NCBI GenBank assembly: GCA_039090855.1
Contig: CM076996.1
Coordinates: 45,040,469-45,104,468, forward strand
DNA: 64,000 nt
Reading direction: 5' to 3'
Source: Macrothele yani
Taxonomy: Eukaryota > Arthropoda > Arachnida > Araneae > Macrothelidae
Made by a program: the position numbers and the translations under genes. Under the pieces are notes generated by a model, which was given only the letters and a program-made list of their open reading frames with translations, was not told the origin of the DNA and did no database searches. Numbering within the stretch: position 1 is the first letter of the stretch; every line of letters starts with the position of its first letter. Positions 43,901-54,875 of the stretch are shown piece by piece.

Positions 43901-44645
43901 CTTTTCCAGCCTTCCGCCTGCTATTCTCTCCTCTCCTTCAGCTCGCTACGTCTACGACTCTCTCTGCTCTGCTATCGTTTCTCAGTTTCGTGATCTCGCA
44001 ACTCCTCTTGACCTTGTCTCTGTACTTTCTGCTCCCCTACCACTCCCCTTCTTTTTGCGTGTCTCTGGCCTGTCTCTTCTTCTGTTCTCGTTCTCTACTA
44101 AATCCCTCTATCGGTTTCTCTCCTTCTCTGCTTCCCCTTCACCTCTCCCTATCCACGGTGTCCCTCCTGCTACTGCTCCTACTATCTGGACTGCTGCCCG
44201 CTCCCCTCTTTCGTCCCCGCTTGAACTCAATACCCACTGGCTCTTCCTTCATAACCGGCTCCCCGTTCCATCCCTTCTCCACCGCATGATACTTCTCGTT
44301 TCCCCTCTTTGCTTCTTCTGCGCACAGGAGGCGGACGTCCCGCACGTCTACCTTTACTGCCTTGTGGTACTACCTCTCGTACATCTGGCATTCTCCATCA
44401 CTCGTCGTTTCTGTACCGTTGACCTCACTTTTGCAGCATACCAGCATCTTCTCCTCTGTGCTCATCCGCCTGTGTTCCTTCCGCCGGTGTGTTCTTACGT
44501 GTTGGTGTTGGTGAAACACTTCATCTACGTGTATTATCAGCAACTCCGCAGTCTACCTCCTCCAGCGTCTTCCATTAAAGCCAGTGCTGCCCTACTCGGA
44601 CATTTCCGCAATCGCCTCCTCTCCCATTTGCAGCTGGAGTATTAG
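40905..44645 (+). pseudogene. LINE ORF2: APE endonuclease plus reverse transcriptase, broken
   Basis: Endonuclease signatures are spread over frames: VATLNCRGFANP (about 40910), LILLNETNC (about 41000), LLGGDFNCTLN (about 41385), SRLDHYYASL (about 41578) and SDHCVV (about 41658). The reverse transcriptase (42495-44645) is one frame with FSLDLCSAFDNISHTYL (motif A) and GVRQGCPLSGQLFAIAVEP (motif B). Where the YADD box should follow, the sequence reads SYTVCIRAYSQFTQL, so the catalytic Asp pair is missing. Frameshifts near 41.2, 41.5, 41.9 and 42.4 kb break the endonuclease part. Confidence 0.85.
41227..41325 (+). repeat. 17-bp minisatellite inside the LINE endonuclease
   Basis: More than five units of TACGCACCATGTTCCTC, first as TACGTACC variants. 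The period 17 shifts the frame at every unit, disrupting the endonuclease after NIYVPCS. Confidence 0.88.
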
Positions 44646-44862
44646 TCTGCCATCACCGCATTCCGTGAAAGCTCCTTCTATGCTACGTGATCGCCACTGA
44701 ACCTGTGGTTCGCTGTTACACCAAGTCCGTTACATCTCACGGTGAGTTAAGACTCTGCATTAACTTTTTGATGTTCTTTCGCACTGCGGTGCCCCGCCTG
44801 TGATCATTTTGTTCTTCCTCAAGCATTGCTCTGTTTGCATCACGTTGTAAATTTGTCATTAC

Positions 44863-46114
44863 TCATTCATTGTATGTATCATTGCTTTTTTCAGTTTGTA
44901 TCATTCCTGTTCTTTTTTTCTTTGAGACGATTCCATGTTGCTCGTCTCCTCTGTTTAGTAACATTAAAGCGATTCTGTAACCACCTTTGGCCTTAATGCA
45001 TGCACTGACTCTTCGAGACATGCTTTCGACAAGGATTTGGAACACAGCGATAAGTATACGCTTCCATTCAGTACATAATGCTGCAGCTAACTTTTGCTTA
45101 GAAGTAGGCCTTGGTTCCAAACTTCTTATGCGGCGCTGTAATTCATCCGATAGGTGCTCTATGGGATTAAGATAAGGGCTCTGTGCTGGACAGTCCACAC
45201 ATGATACGGAATTATCGTCAAACTACGCCGTGATAGTCCTTGCTTTGTGGGTCGGTGCATTACGCTGTTGGTACCAACAAGGCTCGGTTCTATAGTATTG
45301 CCACAGATCTGGTAGGGCATAATGTTCCAGAATATCGAGGTAGACGTGCTGGTTAATAGGTTTGTCCACGATAACCAATGGGCTGGGACCATACCACGAA
45401 AAACGTCCCCACACGAGTTCACTGCCAGCTCCAAACTTGACCGTAGGAACAGTACACTGTGGTAAATAGCGTTACTCCGACTGATGCCATACCCACACAC
45501 GACCATCAGACTGATGGATCGTGTATCTGGATCCATCAGTCCATAGGACCCACGGTCCACGATAAATGTTCTTTACATCATGCTAAACGACGAGTAGCAT
45601 TCCAAGTGGAGATGAAAGGCTTATGAGCAGCCGCACTACCACGGTAACCCATGGAATGAAGTTCTCTGTGAATGGTACGTGCACATACCGAGGTTCCAGC
45701 ATTTTTACTCACCTGTACACTGATATCTTTTGCAGTACTCCGTCGATTAGCTGTAACGACTCTCCTAAGGCTTCGACGTCCTCTATCACCAATTTTCTTT
45801 GGTCTGCCGGCACGTTTTGCTGCTTCAGGCACGCCGTGTGTCTTCCACTTATTCAGTACATCCAAAATAGTTGACTTGGGTATGTTTAAACACCTCTCGG
45901 TTTCTCTGATGGGCAGCCCACTAATATAGCACCCAACAATCTTTCCTTTCTCAAAGTCAGTTTTCTACCGACGTGACATTTTCACTCAACCTCACAGTGC
46001 GATATGATCGCGGTCAGCTGCAGGCTTGATTTTATACCGTTTGCAGCTGTACCGCGCATCTCAACAACGCAGCGAATCCGTTCATTTGCTTTTGAAGGGA
46101 TGTTCGGGACTTTT

Positions 46115-46120
<6 letters not shown>
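44863..46120 (-). pseudogene. Tc1-type transposase fragment M4, broken
   Basis: Minus strand. The N-terminal HTH part is at 45578-45980 (GRPKKIGDRGRRSLRR, GTSVCARTIHRELHSMGY). The middle part (45223-45560) has VWGRFSWYGPSPLV. The last part (44863-45198) has SPYLNPIEHLSDEL with the third catalytic Glu. Frameshifts separate the parts. The left end is truncated against LINE 3' sequence; the right end abuts the TG repeat. Confidence 0.8.

Positions 46121-46171
<51 letters not shown>
46121..46171 (+). repeat. (TG)n microsatellite, ~25 units
   Basis: Pure GT run between the ends of two Tc1-type elements. Confidence 0.97.
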
Positions 46172-46172
<1 letters not shown>

Positions 46173-47097
46173 ACCGGACAAAAACTTAGTCACCCCTAAC
46201 AGAAAAGACAGTAGGAAGTTACCAGTTGCAGAGAGGGTGCCGTGATAGCATTGTGGGAGATAAAGGCACTGACGTGGTCTACAGGACAATTTTTGTCTCG
46301 TGCAGTGGTGTAAAGCAACGTGTGTGTTGAATTGAGTCTGCGATATGGGTCGTAAGACAGACGTTACTGAGTGCTAAAAAGGAGCCATCGTGTTTGGCCG
46401 TGCCCACGCACACAAAGTGAATAAAGTCACCCAATTTGTTGGTGTGTCGAAGCGTACTGTCCAGTAGGTCGACAAACAGTGGTTTAGTTCGCAGTTAACT
46501 GATAATCGGCGACGTAACTGTGCCCGGAAAACGATTTTCACCAACAGGGACCGCCGCTATGTTTTACGCCTGGTAACTGCAAATCGGTTTCAGACCAGGC
46601 AACAATTTCTCCAAAGAGTCAATGCAAGTCCACTCCAACCAATTTCCGAAAGGACATTGCGACGAGAGCTGCATGCGATGGACATCTGGAGCAGAGTGTC
46701 ACGGAAAAGGCCTCTTTTAAGAGCAAGTCACAAAATCGCACGTTGTCAGCGGGCTCAGAGGCACGAAAACTTTACGGTCGAAGATTGGAAACGAGTAATT
46801 TGGTCTGATGAGACTCGGTTTTGTTTGTACTCCAATGATGGGAGGCAACGAGTGCGCCAATGAAGCCTTTAATCCTGATTGTGTCGAAGGTGTTTAAGCT
46901 GGAGAGTGCTCTGTGATGTTTTGGGGATGTTTTTCGTACCACGAAATGGGCCCTCTCGTTGTAGTAACGATGAATTTGAACCAGCATACGTACCTCCGCA
47001 TTCTGAATGACGAAGTGTTGCCCTTTGCCCTACATCTCTAGGAGCAGCATCACATTACCACTCCTGTCTTCCAAGACGACAATTGCCGTGTGCACAG
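46172..47097 (+). pseudogene. Tc1-type element M5, 5' part only
   Basis: It begins with an inverted-end-like CACCGGACAAAAACTTAGTC. A start-like MGRKTDVTE lies at about 46345, with HTH remnants, VIWSDETRF (first Asp) near 46795, and FQDDNCRVH (second Asp) near 47070. It stops abruptly where another Tc1 sequence begins. Many stops are present. Confidence 0.75.
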
Positions 47098-48128
47098 GGT
47101 TAAAACTAGTACATCCCAAAGAACTCATCCGGAGGGTTTTACTCGTGGGCGAATTGTTAGAAAACTTGAAGAAGAGCGGACAACGAGAGACGTAGCGAAA
47201 TTTGTCCAGAACGTAGTATTAAGGATCTGGAAACAGCTTTCGGAACATGGAATAGCTACCAGAAGGTTCAGTAATGGTCATCCACGCAAAACTACTCTAT
47301 CACATGATCGTTGTCTTAATGTAACCGCTGAAATATATCGCCGACTAACTGCTGACAAGTTAGCGAAACAACTGAAATCAAAAACGGGAGCCAAAATATC
47401 GCGTCAAACTGTGTTAAGGCGTTTGAATAATTTCGGATTGTATGCCCGAAAACCTGTATAGTGTTTTTCATTGACCCCAGCATGCAAAACAACTAGCAAT
47501 CGATGGTGTCGTGAACATTCCACATGTAATGAAGAGCATTGGGCCAATGTTCTGTTCACAGATTTGTTTATCGTCTGACTCAAAACGGCAGTATATCTGG
47601 AGACATCCCCAAACTACCTATTTAGCGAGAACCATAGTAGAAATTGGCCATTACAGGGGTGGGGAGTAATGGTTCGCTCCGGGTTATGATCCCCAGATGT
47701 ATTGCCGCTTAGAGACAGCCGATAAACAAAACTGTCTTTCGTCTGTGAACAGAACATTGGCCCATTGCCCTTCATTGCATGTGGAATGTTCACGACCACA
47801 TCGACAGAGCTCTTGCTAGGGCTGTTTAGTGGTGCTGTGGGAAATTATTTTGTTTTTATGGACGATAACGCAGGTCCTCATTGAGCATCATGTGCTGATG
47901 AACTGTTGGAGATCGAGGGGTTCGACCGAAATGAGTGGCCTTCGTACTCCTCCGACCTGAATCCCATTGAAAATGCTCGGTACGCTTGAGGGAGGCGCAT
48001 TGTTGAACGCTATACTCCACCTGGCACCAAAAAGACCTGATGATAGTGCTGGAAGAAGAATGGAGAAACATCTCACAGGAACTTTTGAACAATCTGGTCA
48101 AAAGCATTTTCCACCGATACCAATCATA
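47098..48128 (+). pseudogene. Tc1-type element M6 with internal inverted duplication
   Basis: The N-terminal HTH region RTHPEGFTRGRIVRKLEEER (about 47110) and the second HTH SRQTVLRRLNNFGLYARKPV (about 47400-47460) are followed by REHSTCNEEHWANVLFTD. Positions 47685-47805 repeat 47505-47620 in inverse orientation. After that the second Asp block (FMDDNAG, about 47858) and LNPIENA (about 47960) resume. Non-functional. Confidence 0.75.
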
Positions 48129-49557
48129 CCCTGACGGAAAAAAAACAATCCCAACACCAAGAAGGGGTTGTGTTAGATAAACGACAGTTGATAGGCGGTG
48201 AGAGTACATCTGTAAGATGACGTCTATGCAAATTTCACGCTCGGCGCATACGTGTGGCGCTAGTAGCGCCCCTCGGAACATGCAAAGCAGGTTTGCTGTA
48301 AATACGCGCTGTAATGTTCGTGAGCGTTAGTTATCGTTGAGATTTGACGTAGGGTGTTGATGTTAGTCAAGAATGCCTTTAAGAAGACGAAGAAGCCATT
48401 ATCAACAGCTCACGGAGTTTGAACGAGGTCCTGTAATAGGGCTACAAGAAGGTGGATTTTCTTTCCGCAATATTGCAGAACGACTTGGCAGGAATGTAGC
48501 CACTGTGCATGATTGTTGGCAGCGGTGGCCAAGGGAAGGTACTGCCTCAAAAAAGACCGGGTTCCGGCCGGCCACGTGCCACTACTGAGAGGGAAGACCG
48601 CAGTGTACGGCGTATGGCCGTGGCGCATCGTACCGCGTCTGCGGCAGCAATTCGAACTGCAGTTGCCACCACATGACACAATGAACTGTTACAAATCGGT
48701 TACTTGAAGGACAGCTCCGAGCCAGACGCCCTGTAGCGTGCATTCCACTTATTCCAAAACATTGCCGTTTGCGACGTCAGTGGTGTCAAGCTAGAGCTCA
48801 TTGGAGGACGGAGTGGAGATCTGTTGTGTTTTCTGATGAAAGCCGGTTCTGCCTGGGTGCCGGTGATGGCCGTGTGTTGGTTAGAAGGAGGCCAGGTGAG
48901 CGCCTGCAACCAACCTGTCTGTGGCCGAGACACACTGGACCTACACCTGGAGTTATGGTCTGGGGAGCAATTTCCTATGACAGCAGGAGCACTCTCGTGG
49001 TTATCCCACGCACCCTGACGGCACAGTTGTACGTCGGTCTGGTGATTCAACCTGTTGTGCTTGCATTCAGGAACAGCATTCCAGGGGGTGTTTTCCAACA
49101 GGATAACGCTCGTCCGCATACCGTTGTTGTAACCCAACATACTCTACAGAGTGTCGCAAGTTGCGGTGGCCTGCTAGATCACCAGATCTTTCACCAATCG
49201 AGCACGCATGGGACATCATTGGACGACAACTCCAGCACCACCCACAACCAGCATTAACCGTCCCTGTATTGACCGACCAAGTGCAACAGGCATGGAACTC
49301 CATCCCACAAACTGACATCCAGCACCTGTACGACACAATGCATGAACGTTTGTGTGCTTGCATTCAACATTCTGGCGGTTACACCGGTTATTAATGTACC
49401 AGCATTTCACATTTAAAATGGCTCTTCTCGCGCTTACAATAAGCTGTGATCTTGAAACCTTAATCGATTAAATATGTTACCTATACAAATGTATTGCCGC
49501 CATTTCATTCCTCTACAACTATTTTTTCGTGGTGTTGGGATTATTTTTCCCTCAGTG
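48129..49557 (+). mobile_element. Tc1/mariner element M7, complete ends
   Basis: 1,429 bp between TA dinucleotides. The left end CCCTGACGGAAAAA...AATCCCAACACC matches the inverse of the right end GGTGTTGGGATTATTTTTCC...CAGTG. Confidence 0.88.
48373..49394 (+). pseudogene. Tc1-type transposase of M7, broken
   Basis: Start MPLRRRRSHYQQLTEFERG, HTH to about 48570, then a frameshift. The core in 48769-49160 has VVFSDESRF and FQQDNARPH. The last part in 49161-49394 has SPDLSPIEHAWD and ends in HSGGYTGY. Two frameshifts at least. Confidence 0.87.
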
Positions 49558-50670
49558 TATATTGCAGTCCGGGTAGGACATATACCCTGCTAAAATGATG
49601 CATGAAAATATTTTTCTATCAGTTTAGTTATTGTGAGCCAGAGTCAGAAAATGGTACGTTTTGTTCTTTTATCGATTTTCTTTATTATTAAGCACACATT
49701 CATGCTTATTTATCTGTGCAAGTGGCTTCTTCATCTTTGTTTATTCCTTATAAAAATATTTTCATCCACATCCTGTTAGAGTAAAAGTATGCTAAGGGAA
49801 TATATGAGATCCTTAGTTTTTGGACATCAGTGTATATCCTGATATCTTGCCGCCGTTGTCAAAAAATTAGTTTCAGCTACCCTGGACAAGACAACATCAA
49901 TGTAAAGGATGCCAGGATATAGGGCGAGCGTTTCCGAAGCAGTGATTATAAGGATGACGTAATGGATCGCTTACATGATCTGTCAAAATGGAAGATACTT
50001 AAATCATCGACTGTACAGAATATCAGTTTGCAAGCATTGAATTCGGAAGGCATAACACCAACAGATAAGAAGCAGCAAAACAGCAAAAAAATTTACTTTT
50101 AGTAAATTTTTTGAACTGAATTAAAACTTAAAGTAACAAAAAAAAGGGGGGGGGGGTTAGCAGCGGAGGAAATTCGATTCAGTATGATTCTGATAGTAAT
50201 TCCGCAAAATCGAAATGTTTGAAATATAAAGAGACGAAATAGAGCAATATACGACTGTAGAAAAAATATCTGATCTCTAAAGTTCAATGGAAACTTAAAA
50301 AACATTAGAAACGCAAAATTATTAAATGTTTCTGCATAAATCAGAAAGCTATACCTCATATTGAAGAGTCTGGTTAAAAGCAAATTAGCCAGATGAAGAA
50401 GCAATTAAAAGAAATTAAGGCTCAGGGGAAAACCTATCCTGTACCTGCAATGTTAATTCGTTCTGTATTCATTTGTTCAAAGACTATTGCTATATGGTCT
50501 TCGAAATTTTGAGCGCAAATGAATAAAATTCTTAGCTAAGATATATTTAATGATAACACTTGGAATCTTATCTCTTTGAAAAAAAAAACAGTAAACAAAA
50601 AACAAAAACAAAGAACGAAGCATCGAGAAGAAATCATCCAATCGAAATGAAAATTGGTATGTGTAATGTA
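49558..50670. other. Intergenic, nothing recognised
   Basis: AT-rich with a G10 run near 50150 and no coherent frame. No repeat family assigned. Confidence 0.4.
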
Positions 50671-51892
50671 CACTGAAGTGCCAGAAAAACTGGTACACCA
50701 GTCTAATACTTGGTTGGTCCCCCACGGGAGCGCAGGACTGCAGAAATACCAGAAGGCATGGACTCCACTAGCTTCTCGAAATATGCTGCAGGCAATTCAC
50801 ACCATACTTCCTGCAGAGCGTTCCACAATTCGGGTGTATTCCGAGGTCTCGGATTCCTGTGTTCGATAGCGCGTTGCATGGCATCCCAAATATGTTCTAT
50901 GACGTTCAGATCTGGGGACTTGGGTGGGAATGGCAACACCCCAAACTCAGATGAATGCTCCTCTAACCATAATGTGGCGTCCCAACACTTGTGTAGAGGT
51001 GCATTGTCTGTTGGAACAGACCCAACCCATCAGCATGAATGCAGGACATGAACGGGTGTACCTCGTCAGAAAGGATGCGCACATAGTGTTGGCCGATCAC
51101 AGACGTTTGTAGACGAACCAGGGGTTCCAGTGAAGTCCAGATAAACACATCTCATACCATTACGGACCCCCCACCAGCCGGTAAAGTTCCCTGTTGACAG
51201 GCGGGATCCATGGCTTTATGGGGTTTGCGCCACACGCGAATCTTTCCATCTGCCCGATACAGTTGGAAACGTGACTCGTCAGACCAGGCTACTTGTTTCC
51301 AGCCATCAAGTGTCCAATGGTGGTATTGCCGTGCCCAAAGGAGGCGCACAGCTCTGTGACGTGCACCCATCAAGGGGACTCGAGTTGGGCGTCAGCTCCC
51401 AAAGCACATATCGTGCAGGGTACGTTGCATAGTCCGGACGCTGATGCTTGCTGAGGTTCCAGCATTGGATTCTGATGATACATGCGAGAGTGTTGCACGC
51501 CTATCGCGTGAAACGATTCTTGACAGCCAACGATGGTCACGTTCACCCAATGTCTTTTTACGGCCACACTGGTATCGTATGTTGGAGGTTTTGCCGGAAT
51601 TCTTGTAGTCACGGTACACCCTTGCAATGGTCGTCTCCGTGAAAATCCGAACTTCGTTTCTACCTCCGAAATACTATGGCCTATCTCACGAGCGCCAACT
51701 ATGACACCGCTTTGAAAATCGCTTAAATCGTTAATTACTTATCATTCTCATGCCGAAAACAGCTCTGACAGCTGGCAAGGATGTCTATCGCTTTATATAC
51801 GCACTGGCGGATGCAACCGAGTACGCGCATAGGTGACGTTGCTATGTATTTTGCATAATCTCGTCTGTACCAGTCTTTCTAGCACTTCAGTG
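50671..51892 (-). mobile_element. Tc1/mariner element M9, complete ends
   Basis: 1,222 bp between TA dinucleotides, ends CACTGAAGTGCCAGAAAAAC and the inverse of TTTCTAGCACTTCAGTG. Confidence 0.9.
50703..51720 (-). pseudogene. Tc1-type transposase of M9, multiply broken
   Basis: Pieces in different minus-strand frames: GERDHRWLSRIVSRDRRATL (51392-51619), VAWSDESRF with the first Asp (51152-51373), and SPDLNVIEHIWDAM with the Glu, ending RGGPTKY (50703-50939). Frameshifts separate them. Confidence 0.85.
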
Positions 51893-51899
51893 TATATGT

Positions 51900-53455
51900 A
51901 TAGGAAAGAAAATGATGGATTGCAATTCCAGAACACTTGGACCATTTATTCGGATAAAACAGCTACACATGTGAAGCAAGTCAGTACGTTGTTGCGCTTC
52001 CCCTGGCTTGGACACAAGTGGTTACCCGGCGTGGCATTGACGAACACAGTTCATGGATACTGTCCTGAGGTATATTATGCCCGATAGTGTCCAAATTGCT
52101 GGCCAGTTCGCTGACATTCTGGGATGGGCGTAGGTGACGTCTCATTATGTCCCAAACATGTTCGATCGGTGCTGGCTAGCCGTGGAAGGGTATCGACATT
52201 ACGAAGACAAGCTTAGGAGAGCCGTGCGGTGTTTGGCCGGGAATTATCCGGTTTGAAAAATGCTCGGTGATGCTGCGATAGGAATAGAAACACAACAGGT
52301 CGTAGAATGTCGGTACCGTTGAGCCGTGATGGAGGTGCGGAGGACTACCAAGGGTGCCTAGCTATCGTAGGAAATGGCTCCCCAGACAGTCACTTCCGGT
52401 GTGCGAGCCATGTGCCGTTCCACAGTAAAGGCAGAATCCGTGCTCTGGCCTGCTCATCTCCAGATACGTATGTGCTGGTTATCGGCACCAAGTGCAAACC
52501 GTGACTCATGACTGAAGACAACACCGTGCCACTGGGCACTATCCCACGTTGTTCGGGGCCCAACACCACCGCAACCGGTGCCGGCGATGCACGTTAATCA
52601 GTGGTAGACGAAGGAGTGGCCTCCTCAAATGTAGTCGCCGTACCGCAAGTCGTCTGGCAACGGTCCGGATGGCCACTTCCGTACCTGTAAATGACGCAAT
52701 ATGGCCACGAATGGTTGAGAGAGACGAATTCGGTTCTGTTCGTGCGGCTCTCACAATCGCTTGATCCTCGCGTTCTTTCGTTGACCTCGGATGCTGAGTT
52801 GTGAACGAAAGATGCCGCCCCGGTGGCGTAGTGGTCTAAGGCGCTGGCCTATGATCATTCGTCCGTAAGGGGTCCGGGTTCTAATCCCGGTGATTCATGG
52901 ATGTTGTGTTTGTCTTACGGCACTAGCTCTCTCCCTTCCCTGAAACCAGTGACCCTAAATTAGGGACGGGCGACTGCTTATAGCCCATTGAGTTGCTCAC
53001 GGCGGTCGTTAAACCTCCAATCAAAAAAAAAAAAAAAAAAAAAAAAGAACGAAAGATCCTCGCGTTCTTTTGTCACAACTCAGCGTCACGCGGGCTGTGG
53101 ACATTGCCCGCGTGACGCCGTGTTGTGCCCTCCTCGACATATTGACGCCAACATCGCCCGATTGCTCCGGCGCTCCAACCCAAATGTTTGGAGATACGGC
53201 GAGTTGACCAACCGGTCTTTCTTAGCCCAATTATACGTCCTCTCTCAAACTCGCTCAACTGCTAGTATCGTGCACGGATCCGACTTCGAGACATCCTCAC
53301 AGTCCGTGGACGTTAATTCAACCGCAATCCGCTGTTGCAATTATCCCTGCGTGCGAGCTTTGCTCTTGATATACTCTCCTCAATGCGCGGTTCCCATGCG
53401 CTGTGCCGGGCCACTATTTAGTCATTGGTCGTTATGTTTTTAATCATTGGCATAT
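51900..53455 (-). pseudogene. Tc1-type element M10, broken and split by a SINE
   Basis: Minus strand. The N-terminal HTH MSEFERGRIIGLRKTGWSTR lies at 53073-53258. After the SINE it continues with RGHIASFTGTEVAIRTVARR (52539-52754) and a decayed core. A C-terminal part near 52010-52180 includes IEHVWDIMRRHL. Terminal repeats were not identified, so the limits are approximate. Confidence 0.7.
52814..53046 (+). mobile_element. SINE-1, full length, inside M10
   Basis: Target duplication GAACGAAAGAT at 52803-52813 and 53047-53057. The B box has one substitution (GGTTCTAATCC). Confidence 0.92.
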
Positions 53456-53943
53456 TCGGCCCTGAGGTACATGTACGCGGAGTTTTATCAGGATCGAACG
53501 ACTTTCTCGGGGTGCTTCATTTTCTTGGGCAAAGAATGTATATACCCTAGCTCAGGGGTGAATTGGAACTACCAAACCAGGACGGGAATTTCCGTCTTGC
53601 TGTTTAGCATAAAAAAGACGTTCTTACACCATATAAATTCCCTCACGAAAAAAAATTCTTTTAGATCCTGGATGAAAGAGAACTCCGCCGCTCCGATGGC
53701 GCAGTGGTCTAAGCGATGGCCTCTGATCATTCGTCCGAACGGGGTCCGGGTTCGAATCCCGGTGAGGCATGGATGTTGTGTTTGTCTTACGGCACTGGCT
53801 CTCTCCCTTCCCTGGAACCAGCGATTCAAATTAGGGATGGGCGACTGCTTATAGCCCATTGAGTTTGTAACGTACCAGGAGATGTGACGTACCTGCCAGA
53901 AGGACGCACACGACGTAAAGGCAGATAGGAATCAGAATAAAAT

Positions 53944-54017
53944 GTCCGCGTAGCTTAATTGGTAGAGCAACTTGTTCCGGAATAAGCGTACTCGGGTTCG
54001 AATCCCGGCGTAGGCCA
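53944..54017 (+). tRNA. tRNA-like sequence in the 5' LTR of TRIM copy 1 (not a functional tRNA call)
   Basis: It has A box TAGCTTAATTGG and B box GGTTCGAATCC at tRNA spacing, and the D-arm GGTAGAGC. The anticodon arm is replaced by the near-palindrome CTTGTTCCGGAATAAG. The acceptor stem is imperfect. It could serve as a pol III promoter within the LTR. Confidence 0.6.
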
Positions 54018-54047
54018 AAAATGACGGAGAAATTTACTTCGTTATAA

Positions 54048-54059
54048 TGGCGCCCGAAC
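54048..54059 (+). promoter_or_regulatory. Primer-binding site
   Basis: TGGCGCCCGAAC is complementary to the 3' end (including CCA) of lysine-type tRNAs that prime many LTR elements. It has the same position and one-base spacing as in TRIM copy 2. Confidence 0.88.
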
Positions 54060-54085
54060 TATCCAGATGACCCGACCGTTCAAAA

Positions 54086-54122
54086 TCTCGCATTGGTGTG
54101 ATGTTATTTCCACACCGCGAGA
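54086..54122 (+). ncRNA. Conserved two-part hairpin after the primer-binding site
   Basis: Outer stem TCTCGC/GCGAGA, three-base bulge, inner stem GGTGTG/CACACC and a ten-base loop ATGTTATTTC. Copy 2 has TCCCGC/GCGGGA and copy 3 has ATGTGTG/CACACAT, both compensating changes. Confidence 0.65.
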
Positions 54123-54153
54123 TAGGAAAAATATGAGCAGCACTTCGAAAGAA

Positions 54154-54170
54154 AAATAAGGGGGAGATGA
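54154..54170 (+). promoter_or_regulatory. Polypurine tract
   Basis: AAATAAGGGGGAGATGA directly precedes the 3' LTR, where plus-strand priming is expected. Confidence 0.75.
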
Positions 54171-54247
54171 TGTAACGTACCAGGAGATGTAACGTACCTG
54201 CCAGAAGGACGCACACGACATAAAGGCAGATAGTAATTAGAATCAAT

Positions 54248-54320
54248 GTCTGCGTAGCTCAATTGGTAGAGCAACTTATTCCGGAATGTGTGGACCCGGG
54301 TTCGAATCCTGGCGCGGATA
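54248..54320 (+). tRNA. tRNA-like sequence in the 3' LTR of TRIM copy 1
   Basis: A box TAGCTCAATTGG and B box GGTTCGAATCC. The acceptor GTCTGCG/CGCGGAT pairs fully with two wobbles, better than in the 5' LTR. The anticodon arm is again replaced by a TTATTCCGGAAT palindrome core. Confidence 0.6.
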
Positions 54321-54419
54321 AAAATGACGGAGAAATCCACTTCGTTATAAGTTGCTCACGGTGGTCGTTAAACCTCCAATCAAAAAAAAAAAAAAAAAAA
54401 AAAAAGAAAGAGAACTCCT

Positions 54420-54873
54420 AAAATGTGTATTGAATTGTTTTAAAAGAATTCAGTTGTGCACAATTTTTAACATTAATTTAACGGTGAAAGAATTAAAAAA
54501 ATCTCATGCTTGAATGTATCTCGCTCAACATGGGGTGACGAACGAGATAATTATTTTCCTTTTATTAATGTAGTGTTGACAAAGGAAAGAAAATTCATGA
54601 GTCTTTTGAAGACCACATTTCTTACTCAATCACTATGAAAATCATTCTGAAAGTTGAAATGTGGGCATTCCGCACAGTAGTTTTCGTACGCAATGTTATT
54701 TTTATATTCATTTTGTCACTGATCGCTTTCTGCATAATGGTATTTACTAACTCCTCCTCGAACAGAAGCGTTTCCTCAGTCTATCCCTTATTTTGACCCA
54801 TGAACCAATACTTCGGAATATCTGTGCGGGAGTATCGCTTTGTGTGTGGGTAAGAAGTGGGGATTTCAACAAG
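54420..54873. other. Intergenic, nothing recognised
   Basis: AT-rich spacer between the SINE/TRIM complex and the next Tc1 element; no gene seen. Confidence 0.4.
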
Positions 54874-54875
54874 TA

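Larger units (their letters stand above)
40184..44645 (+). mobile_element. L1/Tx1-clade non-LTR retrotransposon (LINE), decayed
   Basis: Rightward element with ORF1, then an APE-type endonuclease and a reverse transcriptase in ORF2. Codon use is rich in C and T (many Ser/Leu/Pro), unlike the AT-rich neighbours. The 5' untranslated part may begin before 40 kb and the 3' part runs to about 44.86 kb, where a truncated Tc1 element begins. No target duplication was found. Confidence 0.85.
53866..54349 (+). mobile_element. TRIM copy 1: miniature LTR element with tRNA-like LTRs
   Basis: It is 484 bp with a 4-bp target duplication AGTT (53862-53865, 54350-54353). The LTRs 53866-54046 and 54171-54349 start TGTAACG and end CGTTATA, about 90% alike. 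One base after the 5' LTR is TGGCGCCCGAAC, the primer-binding site for tRNA-Lys-type primers. A purine tract AAATAAGGGGGAGATGA ends at 54170. The 124-bp interior has no coding capacity. The element would depend on proteins of another LTR retrotransposon. Confidence 0.92.
53697..54406 (+). mobile_element. SINE-1 split by a TRIM
   Basis: The SINE starts at 53697, is interrupted at 53865, and resumes at 54350 to its poly-A tail. Its own target duplication GAAAGAGAACTCC is at 53684-53696 and 54407-54419, so the TRIM came later. Confidence 0.93.

Noticed and set aside
46004..46189. Open frame through the TG microsatellite
   Set aside because: A dinucleotide repeat read as Cys-Val; not a gene.
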